From NCBI GenBank assembly GCA_030065875.1, contig JASJCR010000023.1, positions 1-64,000 of the forward strand: DNA of 64,000 nt. The letters are read 5' to 3'. A program made the translations under genes and the position numbers. This document shows, one piece after another, positions 44,533 through 52,474 of the stretch. Every line of letters starts with the position of its first letter. The stretch's first letter is position 1. The notes below the pieces were generated by a model that was not told the DNA's origin, ran no database searches, and saw only the letters and a list, made by a program, of their open reading frames with translations. The DNA is from Ardenticatenaceae bacterium. GTDB taxonomy: Bacteria; Chloroflexota; Anaerolineae; Promineifilales; Promineifilaceae.

Positions 44533-45870
44533 ATGGCTCCCCACATCGCGATTGGCGATATCGCCCAATATGTCGGACAGCAGGTGACCCTCAAAGGGTG
44601 GCTTTACGCCAGCACCCGCAAAGGAAAACTCATGTTCGCCCGTCTGCGCGACGGCAGTGGCTTTACCCAACTGGTCGCTTACCGGCCGGAGGTTGGTGAT
44701 GAGTTGTTTGAAACGCTCAAACGCCTTGGGCAAGAATCTTCAATGATCGTCACCGGCACCGTACGCGAAAATTCACGCGCCCCCGGCGTGCCCCAGGGAT
44801 ACGAAGTGGGCATCGAAACGGTCGAAGTGGTCCAGGGAATTGAAAATTATCCCATCACCCCCAAAGATCATGGGGTCGAATTTCTGATGGACAATCGCCA
44901 TCTGTGGCTGCGTTCGATGAAGCAGTGGGCGATCCTGCGCACGCGGGCGGTGATCAAAAAGGCGATTGTTGATTTTCTCGACGGGGAAGGGTTTGTCAAT
45001 ATCGACACCCCCATCATCACCCCCTCAGCGGCCGAGGGCACCAGCAACCTCTTTGAAACCAACTACTTTGATCGCGTGGCTTACCTGGCCCAAACCGGTC
45101 AGCTGTACAACGAAGCCAACATCATGGCCTTTGGCAAAGTGTACTGCTTTGGCCCCACTTTTCGGGCCGAAAAATCCAAAACCCGCCGCCACCTCACCGA
45201 GTTTTGGATGGTCGAGCCGGAGATGGCTTACTTTGATCTCGATGACCTAATGGATTTTGAAGAGCGATTTGTGACCTATATCGTGCAAACGACCTTGGAA
45301 AAATGTGGTCAGGAGCTGGAAATTCTGGAGCGGGACACGACCGCCCTGGAAAAAATCAGCGGCCCCTTCCCCCGCATTAGCTATGATGAAGCGGTTGAGC
45401 GGCTGCAAAAAGCGGCGGCCGAGGCAAAAAATCCGGAAGAGCAGGCGGAACTGGCCATCAAATGGGGAGATGATTTTGGGGCGCCGCATGAAACCGCCCT
45501 GGCCGAACAGTTTGACAAACCGGTTTTTGTCTACGGCTATCCGGCCGCCGTCAAAGCATTTTATATGGAACCGTGGCCCGATCGGCCGGACGTCTGCAAA
45601 AGCGTCGACCTCCTGGCCCCCGAAGGATACGGTGAAATTATCGGCGGCAGTGAGCGCATGAGTGATCCGGATCAACTGCTGGAGGCGATTCACAAACACG
45701 ATCTTCCTCCCGAAAATTATCGCTGGTATATTGAGCTGCGTCAGTTCGGCAGCGTCCCACACAGCGGCTTTGGCCTCGGTTTGGAACGCACCGTCGCCTG
45801 GCTGTGCGGCCTGCCTCACATTCGAGAAACCACGGCGTTTCCAAGGATGTTGTACCGGCTGGAACCGTGA
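44533..45870 (+). CDS. asnS: Asparaginyl-tRNA synthetase
   Basis: A 445-residue class IIb synthetase that charges tRNA-Asn with asparagine. The OB-fold anticodon domain spans about 12-105 (VTLKGWLYASTRKGKLMFARLRDG). The catalytic domain contains TPIITPSAAEGTSNLF, YLAQTGQLYNE, motif 2 in FRAEKSKTRRHLTEFWMVE, and motif 3 in GFGLGLERTVAWLCG. The AEGTSNLF and AQTGQLY sequences fit AsnRS rather than AspRS. The last residues, MLYRLEP, are encoded by DNA that is repeated three more times downstream. Confidence 0.96.
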   Translation: MAPHIAIGDIAQYVGQQVTLKGWLYASTRKGKLMFARLRDGSGFTQLVAYRPEVGDELFETLKRLGQESSMIVTGTVRENSRAPGVPQGYEVGIETVEVVQGIENYPITPKDHGVEFLMDNRHLWLRSMKQWAILRTRAVIKKAIVDFLDGEGFVNIDTPIITPSAAEGTSNLFETNYFDRVAYLAQTGQLYNEANIMAFGKVYCFGPTFRAEKSKTRRHLTEFWMVEPEMAYFDLDDLMDFEERFVTYIVQTTLEKCGQELEILERDTTALEKISGPFPRISYDEAVERLQKAAAEAKNPEEQAELAIKWGDDFGAPHETALAEQFDKPVFVYGYPAAVKAFYMEPWPDRPDVCKSVDLLAPEGYGEIIGGSERMSDPDQLLEAIHKHDLPPENYRWYIELRQFGSVPHSGFGLGLERTVAWLCGLPHIRETTAFPRMLYRLEP

Positions 45871-46305
45871 TAATAGCTAATTGCTAATGGCCAAGCGCTA
45901 ATGGCTAGAGGGCTTTGTTGGCAATTAGCTATTGGCAACTAGCAACTAGCAATTAGCAATTAGCAATTAGCAATTAGGGATGTTATACCGGCTAGAACCA
46001 TGATAATAGCTAATTGCTAATGGCCAAGCGCTAATAGCTAGAGGGCTTTGTTGGCAATTAGCTATTGGCAACTAGCAATTAGCAATTAGGGATGGTATAC
46101 CGGCTAAAACCGTGATAATAGCTAATTACTAATGGCCAAGCGCTAATAGCTAGAGAGCTTTGTTGGCAATTAGCTATTGGCAACTAGCAATTAGCAATTA
46201 GGGATGGTATACCGGCTAGAACCGTGATAATAGCTAATGGCCAAGCGCTAATGGCTAGAGGGCTTTGTTGGCAATTAGCTATTGGCAACTAGCAATTAGC
46301 AATTA
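45845..46305. repeat. Four tandem units with TAGCAAT heptamers and asnS 3'-end copies (locus H2)
   Basis: Units begin at 45845, 45978, 46090 and 46202 (lengths about 133, 112, 112, 104). Each unit opens with a copy of the asnS 3' end: MLYRLEP-stop in units 1 and 2, MVYRLKP-stop in unit 3, MVYRLEP-stop in unit 4. A left arm with CTAATTGCTAATGGC, a spacer, and a right arm with TAGCAAT 7-mers in the opposite orientation follow. The fourth unit runs into the start codon of the next gene at 46306. Confidence 0.93.
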
Positions 46306-46935
46306 ATGTATTTCTACCAATGCCCCTCTCCCACCTGCCTGATGCGCTTTCCGGCCGCGGCAGATGAACCGGCCGCCGCTGTCTGCCCGCTCTGCGGCAG
46401 CCCAACCGAGCAGCAAGAACAGGCCGCGCAAACAAACCCCCAGGTGGCCAACCCCAGCGCTCCGCCTAGCTTGCAGCTGGTGCTGCTGCTCGACAACTTG
46501 CGCAGTATTTACAATGTTGGCTCGATTTTTCGCACGGCCGATGGGGCAGGGGTCACTCATCTTCATTTGGGCGGCATCACCGCCACCCCGAACCATCCCA
46601 AGGTGGCCAAAACCGCCCTGGGTGCAGCCCATCTGGATAACTGGACCTATTATCGCAGCGGGGTTTTGGCCGCAGATAAATTGTTGAGCCAGGGGTATAC
46701 GCTCTGGGCGCTGGAAACCTCCCCGGCTTCCCGTTCGCTATACGATGTTTCAGAAGCCGAACTTCCAGAGCAGCTGGCCCTCGTGGTGGGCAACGAAGTG
46801 GCCGGTGTTGATCCGGCCGTTCTCGCCCGCTGTGCGCAAACAATCGCCCTGCCCATGCAGGGGGTTAAAGAATCGCTAAACGTCACGATCGCCTGCGGTG
46901 CGGCCGTCTATCATCTACTGTATGGGTGCAGGTGA
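46306..46935 (+). CDS. SpoU/TrmH-family RNA 2'-O-methyltransferase with zinc-ribbon leader
   Basis: A 209-residue protein. The N-terminus has CPSPTC and CPLCG, a small zinc ribbon (about 5-30). The SPOUT domain has NLRSIYNVGSIFRTADGAGV (motif 1), LALVVGNEVAGVDP (motif 2) and LPMQGVKESLNVTIACG (motif 3), which form the trefoil-knot SAM site. Relatives 2'-O-methylate tRNA or rRNA. The fourth repeat unit of locus H2 ends at the start codon, leaving no conventional ribosome site, so translation initiation may depend on repeat sequence. Confidence 0.9.
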   Translation: MYFYQCPSPTCLMRFPAAADEPAAAVCPLCGSPTEQQEQAAQTNPQVANPSAPPSLQLVLLLDNLRSIYNVGSIFRTADGAGVTHLHLGGITATPNHPKVAKTALGAAHLDNWTYYRSGVLAADKLLSQGYTLWALETSPASRSLYDVSEAELPEQLALVVGNEVAGVDPAVLARCAQTIALPMQGVKESLNVTIACGAAVYHLLYGCR

Positions 46936-46944
46936 TTCTAATTA

Positions 46945-47055
46945 ATTTACAAAAGAAGTTGGAAACCACGGATTAACACGGATTTTCACAGCTTAAACCA
47001 GATAATCCTTTAAATTCGTGTCATCCTGATTTTAAAAATTCAAGCATGACTCACT
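46945..47055 (-). repeat. Dispersed intergenic repeat, family B (copy 2)
   Basis: The reverse complement carries ATCAGGATGACACGAATTTA, then GGATTATCTGGTTTAAGC as in 6940-7040, then a GTGTTAATCCGTGG stretch shared with 51904-52046 and 56645-56779. Ends contain TTTACAAAA and CACTTAACA sequences. Confidence 0.7.
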
Positions 47056-47068
47056 TAACAGATTTTTA

Positions 47069-48199
47069 ATGACGACCGTTACAATCGATTCCATCGACAT
47101 CCACCATTATCGCTTGCCCCTCAACCCACACTTTCACGCCTCGTGGGACCCCAAACCGCGCACCTCCTTTACCAGCACCGTCGTGCAGGTCCGGGCCGGG
47201 GAGTTTGAAGGAGTTGGTTCAGGGGACGCCATGCTCGGCTTTGCCGGTCATGAAGGGCTGTTCCTGGGGGAAGACCCGTTTGCCATCGAGCGGCACGTCC
47301 GACTCCTCGACAACCTGCAGTTCCACTACGGCCGCATGTGGCCCCTCGAAATTGCCCTGTGGGATTTGATGGGCAAAATAAGCGGTCAGCCGCTCTGGAA
47401 ATTGCTGGGCGGCCGGCGGAACAGCGTTAAACCGTATGCCTCAACCGGTTCGCGACAGCCGGCTGCCGAAAAAGCAGCCCTTGCCCTCGAACTGAAAAAT
47501 AGAGGATATGAGGCCATCAAGCTCCGCTTTCATGCCGCTGATCCTCGCCAGGATTTGGCCGTGGCCCAGGCGGTTCGCGACATGGTCGGACCGCAGATGA
47601 AAATCATGGTCGACGCCAATCAGGGTTGGCAGATGCCGTGGGACGCCTCCCCCACCTGGGATTTTAAAACCGCTTTGTGGATGGCCGATGCGTTAACGGA
47701 ATTGGATATCTACTGGCTTGAAGAGCCGCTTCATCGCCACGACTACCGCGGATTGGCCCAGCTCCGTCAGAGAGCCCGCTGCCGCATCGCCGGTGGCGAA
47801 GGCAACCGCGAATTTGGGGAAAGCCGCCAGCTTCTGGCGCACGGCTCGCTCGATGTTTATCAGCAGGATGTTGCCTGGAGTACCGGCATCTTACGCGGCC
47901 GGCAGCTGGCTGCACAGGTGGAAGCGGCCGGCTGTATTTATTCACCCCACACCTGGGGCGACGGGCTGGTTTTTCTGGCCAATTTACACCTGACAGCGGC
48001 CGTGGGCAACGCACCTTATCTCGAATTTCCCATCGACCCACCCGCATTTACCCCTACTGAACGAGATTTTATTTTGCCCACCCCGTTTTTGCCCGATGAT
48101 GACGGTAATCTAACGTTGAGCAACGATGCTGGTTTAGGGGTGGAAATTGACTGGCAATCAATTGAAAAATACAGAATAAACACAGGAACGATAGAATAA
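47069..48199 (+). CDS. Enolase-superfamily protein (mandelate racemase/muconate lactonizing enzyme-like)
   Basis: A 376-residue protein with the capping domain at about 5-125 and a modified TIM barrel at about 130-350. Metal ligands are visible as Asp in MVDANQGW, Glu in WLEEPLH and Glu in AGGEGN. The second-strand catalytic motif reads IKLRFH, a K-x-R rather than K-x-K. A His is present in SPHTWGDG with an Asp one strand earlier, as in the mandelate-racemase subgroup. It probably dehydrates or epimerises an acid sugar; the substrate cannot be told. It precedes the molybdenum-enzyme gene, separated by a heptanucleotide array. Confidence 0.85.
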   Translation: MTTVTIDSIDIHHYRLPLNPHFHASWDPKPRTSFTSTVVQVRAGEFEGVGSGDAMLGFAGHEGLFLGEDPFAIERHVRLLDNLQFHYGRMWPLEIALWDLMGKISGQPLWKLLGGRRNSVKPYASTGSRQPAAEKAALALELKNRGYEAIKLRFHAADPRQDLAVAQAVRDMVGPQMKIMVDANQGWQMPWDASPTWDFKTALWMADALTELDIYWLEEPLHRHDYRGLAQLRQRARCRIAGGEGNREFGESRQLLAHGSLDVYQQDVAWSTGILRGRQLAAQVEAAGCIYSPHTWGDGLVFLANLHLTAAVGNAPYLEFPIDPPAFTPTERDFILPTPFLPDDDGNLTLSNDAGLGVEIDWQSIEKYRINTGTIE

Positions 48200-48209
48200 G
48201 TAGTTAGAA

Positions 48210-48301
48210 GTGCTGAGTCCTGAGTCCTCAGTAAAGTTGACCCTTGACTCAGGACTTTGAACTTAGCACTCAGGACTTTAAGCGCAGGGCGCAGGACTTT
48301 A
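48210..48301. repeat. Heptanucleotide inverted arrays (locus H3)
   Basis: 7-mers in strict phase: AGTGCTG, AGTCCTG, AGTCCTC on the left; AGGACTT, TGAACTT, AGCACTC, AGGACTT, and further degenerate units on the right. The right arm is the reverse complement of the left. The array fills the gap between the stop at 48199 and ATG 48305. The same 7-mer family occurs at 62844-63032. Confidence 0.88.
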
Positions 48302-48304
48302 AAT

Positions 48305-50575
48305 ATGACAGAACAGTATAAATATTTGGGGAAACCCCGTAAACTCATCGATGGCTTGGAAAAGGTAACCGGCTATGCTCAATACACCGCCGATCTGCAG
48401 CTGCCGGGGATGTTGTATATCCGGCCGATTTTTAGCCCGTACGCTCACGCCCTCATCACCGCTGTCGATAAGTCGGCGGCGTTGGAAATGCCGGGAGTTG
48501 TGGCGGTTTTAACCGCTGAGGATCTGCCCACCTTTGAGCGGGTCAGCAATTCGCGAAACAGCGCTGTGCTGGCCAAAAAACGGGTGCAGTGGGCTGGGCA
48601 GCCGGTGGCGGTCGTGGTCGCCAGCAGCGAAGCGGAAGCAGCAGATGCGGCCGAAATGGTCTTTATCGACTATGATCCTCTGCCGGCCGCCATCGACATG
48701 ATGGAGGCGATCAAGCCGGAAGCTCCCACGGTATGGCCCAACGGCATGCCGGAAGAAGGAGACGATCTGGCCTCGCTTCACACCGAACAAGTCGAGGGTC
48801 AGGCCGCAGACGATGCTGAAAAGCTCAACAACGTCCTCAATGAAAATCATTTTGAACGAGGGGACGTGGCGGCCGATTTTGCCGCTTCAGATATCATTAA
48901 AGAGCATACCTTTGATATCCGCAGCCTGCACCAGGCTTATCTTGAACCCCACGCCGTTACCGCCGAACCGGATCCGCTCGGCCGCAGGCTGACAATTTAC
49001 ACCAGTACTCAGGGCATGTACGGGGTGCGCAGCGAAGTCGCTCGCCTGCTTGGTTTGCCGCAGCACGCCGTCACCGTTAAACCGATGACGGTCGGTGGGG
49101 CGTTTGGCGCCAAATATGGCATCTACGAACCCCTGGCGGCGGCCGTGGCCCTCACGGTTCGGCGGCCGGTGCGCCTTTTCCTGTCGCGGACCGAAGATTT
49201 TATCAGCACCACCCCCGCACCGCGGATTCGCATCGAGCTCAAAACCGGCTTTAAAAATGATGGCACCACCCTGGCGCTTCAGGCAAAGGTTTTTGCCGAC
49301 AACGGGTTGTTTGGTTTTGGTCACGGGGGGATTGTGGCCACCCTGATGGCCGGCTACTACAAATGGAACAGCGTCAAAATTGATACCTATGAGGTCCACA
49401 CCCACAAGCTGGCGGTGGGCGCCTATCGCGCCCCGGGAGCGCCTCAGGGAACCTTTGCCATCGAATCAATTATGGATGATGTGGCTCGAGAATTAAATAT
49501 CGATCCTCTCGATCTGCGGCTGAAAAATGCCGTTGAAGGGGGTGATTTCACCGGGACCGGCCGCTCCTGGCCGCAGCAGCTGGGCGTCAAAAAAGTTCTC
49601 GAACGGGCCAAGGAGCATCCTCTCTGGAAAAACCGGCAGCCCGGTGACGGGACCGGGGTGGCCTTGGGCGGCTGGCCGTCATTTATGGGCTCTGCTGATG
49701 CCACCTGCCGCGTCGATACCGACGGCCGGGTGCGCATCAATTTGGGCATTGTCGATATCTCCGGCGTCAAAAGCGGCTTTGTACTGGTGGCGGCCGAGGC
49801 CCTCGGCGTGTCGCCAGACGACATTGAGATCGTTCAAGACGATACCAACGGGGCATATGGGCCCAACAGCGGTGGCAGCCAGGTGACCTACACGGTGGCC
49901 GGTGCGGTTCATTCGGCAGCCCTCGAAGCGCGAAAGCAGCTGGTGGATCAGGCGGCCGAGATGTTTGAAGCCGCTCCTGAAGATATCGAGTTGATCGACA
50001 GTCACGCCCAGGTCGTCGGTGTGCCCGACAAAAAAATTCATATCGGCAAGCTGGCCGAGGCCGCTCGCGGCAAAAGAGGAGGACCCGGACCGATCAAAGG
50101 GGATGGAAAATCCGCACCGCCAGAAAACGGCCCCGGTTTTGTGGTTCAAATCACCAAAATTAACCGCGATCTGGAATCGGGCGAAATTGTGCCGGTGGCT
50201 CACGTCACCATTCAGGATGTGGGCTTCGCCATTAATCCTCTGCTGGCTGAAGGGCAAATTCAGGGTGGCACCCTCCAAAGTATCGGCATGGGCCTGTATG
50301 AAGGGATGGTCCACGACGAAAACGGCACCTTGCTCACCGGCAGCTTTATGGATTACGGCCTGCCGCGCAGCGATAATTCGCCCGAGCTGGAGGTGATTCT
50401 GGTCGACAACCCCTCTCCGCACGGCCCATTTGGGGCGCGCGGTATCGGCGAACCGCCAATTACGGCGGGGGCGGCCGCTCTGGCCAACGCGGTGAGAGAC
50501 GCCACCGGCGCGCGGGTAACGCAGCTTCCAATCACGGCAGAGAGGCTGTGGCGGGCACTTGCCTCCCACACTTAA
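48305..50575 (+). CDS. Xanthine dehydrogenase/aldehyde oxidase-type molybdenum-binding subunit
   Basis: A 756-residue large subunit of the xanthine oxidase family. It begins with GKPRKLIDGLEKVTGYAQYTAD, the standard N-terminus of this subunit, so ATG 48305 is chosen over the longer frame from 48257, which is heptamer array. Cofactor-site motifs include VGGAFGAKYG, AYRAPGAPQG and, at the C-terminus, the catalytic Glu in ARGIGEPPITAGAAALANA. It hydroxylates a carbon centre of a heterocycle or aldehyde. The iron-sulfur and FAD subunits that normally accompany it are not in the window, so it is either an orphan or pairs with distant genes. Confidence 0.92.
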   Translation: MTEQYKYLGKPRKLIDGLEKVTGYAQYTADLQLPGMLYIRPIFSPYAHALITAVDKSAALEMPGVVAVLTAEDLPTFERVSNSRNSAVLAKKRVQWAGQPVAVVVASSEAEAADAAEMVFIDYDPLPAAIDMMEAIKPEAPTVWPNGMPEEGDDLASLHTEQVEGQAADDAEKLNNVLNENHFERGDVAADFAASDIIKEHTFDIRSLHQAYLEPHAVTAEPDPLGRRLTIYTSTQGMYGVRSEVARLLGLPQHAVTVKPMTVGGAFGAKYGIYEPLAAAVALTVRRPVRLFLSRTEDFISTTPAPRIRIELKTGFKNDGTTLALQAKVFADNGLFGFGHGGIVATLMAGYYKWNSVKIDTYEVHTHKLAVGAYRAPGAPQGTFAIESIMDDVARELNIDPLDLRLKNAVEGGDFTGTGRSWPQQLGVKKVLERAKEHPLWKNRQPGDGTGVALGGWPSFMGSADATCRVDTDGRVRINLGIVDISGVKSGFVLVAAEALGVSPDDIEIVQDDTNGAYGPNSGGSQVTYTVAGAVHSAALEARKQLVDQAAEMFEAAPEDIELIDSHAQVVGVPDKKIHIGKLAEAARGKRGGPGPIKGDGKSAPPENGPGFVVQITKINRDLESGEIVPVAHVTIQDVGFAINPLLAEGQIQGGTLQSIGMGLYEGMVHDENGTLLTGSFMDYGLPRSDNSPELEVILVDNPSPHGPFGARGIGEPPITAGAAALANAVRDATGARVTQLPITAERLWRALASHT

Positions 50576-50594
50576 ACCACCTAAAATCTTCCGT

Positions 50595-51725
50595 GTGAGC
50601 GAAGAGAAAAAAACACTCCTCAACGGCCGCTATGAATTAATCGACCGCATCGGTGCCGGTGGAATGGCCATGGTATACCGGGCCACCGACACACGGCTCG
50701 GCCGGGAAGTGGCCATAAAAATGCTCCATGAGGGGTTCATGAACGATGAGGCGTTTGTGCGCCAATTTCAGCGTGAAGCCCACTCAGCCGCAAACCTAAC
50801 CCATCCCAACATTGTCACCGTTCACGATATGGGGGAGGATCGCGGCCGCTTTTACATGGTCCAGGAGTACATCAAAGGGCAAACGCTCAAACACATCATC
50901 CGCGATCAAATCGTGGCCGGCGAGCCGATGGCCATTCGCCGCGCGGTGGATTTGATTATCCAGATGTGTCGCGGGGTAGGATATGCCCATCGGGCCGGTT
51001 TGGTGCACTGTGATGTCAAACCGCAAAATATCCTGGTCACGCCGGACAATCGGGTTAAGGTGGCTGATTTTGGCATTGCCCGGGCGATGACCCAGGTGAC
51101 CGGCGTCAGCAGCGATATGATTTGGGGTACCCCTCAATATCTTTCGCCTGAACAGGCGGCCGGTGAATCACCGTCTCCCGCATCAGATGTTTATGCCATC
51201 GGCATCATCATGTATGAGCTATTCACCAACACCCTGCCCTTCACGGCCGAATCCCCCACGGCGATCGCCTTGATGCACATACAGGAATATCCCAAGGAAG
51301 TACGAGAGCTCAACCCGCTCATCCCCGAAACGCTGGGGCAAATTGTTCATAAAGTATTGGCCAAAGAACCGGCCGGTCGCTATCGTACCGCTGGCCAGTT
51401 GGGGCGCATTCTAGATAATTATCTGGCTTTAACCTTTGAGGCCACTGGTCCGGTTGGGGTCACAAAACCCAACGTCGTCGATCCACCCGCGGAAAAAACG
51501 GTCGTTTCCACCGCCCCTCCTCCCAAACCGATACGTCAGCGGCCCACGCCGCAGCGACTTCCACCGGCTAAAACACCACAATCAGAAGAGCAAACAACCG
51601 TCATTCGCCCGGCAGAGGAACCAAGCAGCGGTTTGGCCCTGCTGTTAGGAGTTTTAGCGCTGATTTTATGGTTGGGGTTAATTCCGCTGTGGTTTTTGGT
51701 CGGCCGTGCGTGGAATATTTTTTAA
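50595..51725 (+). CDS. Membrane-anchored Ser/Thr protein kinase (PknB-like)
   Basis: A 376-residue Hanks-type kinase. In this numbering the G-loop IGAGGMAMVY is at about 19-28, the ATP-binding Lys at 42 (VAIK), the catalytic loop HCDVKPQN at 138-145, and DFG at 158-160. The usual HRD arginine is Cys here (HCD), while the catalytic Asp and Asn remain. The activation segment contains WGTPQYLSPEQA. A Pro/Lys/Thr-rich juxtamembrane region leads to one C-terminal helix and almost no external sequence, so there is no sensor domain. GTG 50595 is chosen; a TTG at 50559 would overlap the previous gene. Confidence 0.92.
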   Translation: MSEEKKTLLNGRYELIDRIGAGGMAMVYRATDTRLGREVAIKMLHEGFMNDEAFVRQFQREAHSAANLTHPNIVTVHDMGEDRGRFYMVQEYIKGQTLKHIIRDQIVAGEPMAIRRAVDLIIQMCRGVGYAHRAGLVHCDVKPQNILVTPDNRVKVADFGIARAMTQVTGVSSDMIWGTPQYLSPEQAAGESPSPASDVYAIGIIMYELFTNTLPFTAESPTAIALMHIQEYPKEVRELNPLIPETLGQIVHKVLAKEPAGRYRTAGQLGRILDNYLALTFEATGPVGVTKPNVVDPPAEKTVVSTAPPPKPIRQRPTPQRLPPAKTPQSEEQTTVIRPAEEPSSGLALLLGVLALILWLGLIPLWFLVGRAWNIF

Positions 51726-51737
51726 TTGGTTTACAAA

Positions 51738-51920
51738 CAGACTCGTCATCCCCGCGCAGGCGGGGATCCATCGGTGGCTATCTAATGGATTCCCACTTTC
51801 GCGGGAATGCCCTATCGGTGCTTATTTGTCAAAGCAATATTCATCGGCTGCAGCAGAGAGCAACTAGCATTAGAAGTTAAGATAAGCTCTGTTGCAGAGT
51901 GCTTAAGTAGTTTACAAAAA
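51738..51920 (+). repeat. Dispersed intergenic repeat, family A (copy 2)
   Basis: Nearly matches 20001-20190 in the same orientation: an identical first 40 or so bases, the same pair of hairpins, and the end CTTAAGTAGTTTACAAAAAG. That end is also the left end of an adjoining family-B element, as in copy 1. Confidence 0.82.
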
Positions 51921-52046
51921 GTTTTCTGAAGAAGGTGTCCGCAGATTACGCAGATTTTCGCAGAGCTCCGCAGGAGCAAGAGAGAAATCTGTGAAAATTC
52001 GTGTTAATCCGTGGCTTATTTTAACAATTCTTTTTGTAACTTACCT
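51904..52046 (+). repeat. Dispersed intergenic repeat, family B (copy 3)
   Basis: About 140 bp bounded by inverted ends (TAAGTAGTTTACAAAAAG ... CTTTTTGTAACTTACCT). The interior is the reverse complement of the 56645-56779 copy: CGCAGATTTTCGCAGAGC, GGAGCAAGAGAGAAATCTG, AATCCGTGGCTTATTTTAAC. Together with family A it fills the 341-bp gap before the epimerase gene. Confidence 0.85.
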
Positions 52047-52066
52047 AATAGGTGGGGTAAAAAAAT

Positions 52067-52474
52067 ATGAAAATCACCATTAATCACATTGCTATGGTCA
52101 TGCCCGACCTGGATGAAGGGGTTGGCTTCTGGGCGGATGCCCTTGGTTTGAAAGTGGAAGCGCGACGCCGGGAAGCGGCCGAAGAGGTCGAAATCGCTTT
52201 TTTGCCGGTTGGTGAAAGTGAAATTGAGCTGCTGGCCCCTTTTACCGAAGACAGCGGTGTCGCGAAATATTTGGCCAAACGCGGGCCCGGCATGCACCAC
52301 ATTTGTCTCGAAGTTGACGACATTGAAGAAACGCTGCAGCGGCTGCAGGCGCACAACGTCCCCCTCATTGATGAAACCCCGCGAACCAACTCGGCCGGCC
52401 GGCGCATGGCGTTTATCCACCCCAAAGGAACCGGAGGTGTTCTGATTGAGCTCTATGAAAGGGACAACGATTGA
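52067..52474 (+). CDS. mce: Methylmalonyl-CoA epimerase (VOC/glyoxalase family)
   Basis: A 135-residue vicinal-oxygen-chelate protein that interconverts (S)- and (R)-methylmalonyl-CoA. Two beta-alpha-beta-beta-beta modules are visible: INHIAMVMPDLDEGVGFWAD with the first metal His, VEIAFLPVGESEIELLAPF with Glu, GPGMHHICLEVDDIEETL with the second His, and GGVLIELYER with the final Glu. The length and the HHICLEV motif are typical of the epimerase. It overlaps the WecG-type gene by 20 bp, an unusual partner. Confidence 0.9.
   Translation: MKITINHIAMVMPDLDEGVGFWADALGLKVEARRREAAEEVEIAFLPVGESEIELLAPFTEDSGVAKYLAKRGPGMHHICLEVDDIEETLQRLQAHNVPLIDETPRTNSAGRRMAFIHPKGTGGVLIELYERDND

Noticed and set aside
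44242-46305. CRISPR array
   Set aside because: Units are 7 nt with no unique spacers, and arms face each other; no cas genes are present.
49679-50623. 314-residue minus-strand frame opposite the molybdenum subunit
   Set aside because: A shadow frame in GC-rich coding DNA; all enzyme motifs are on the plus strand.
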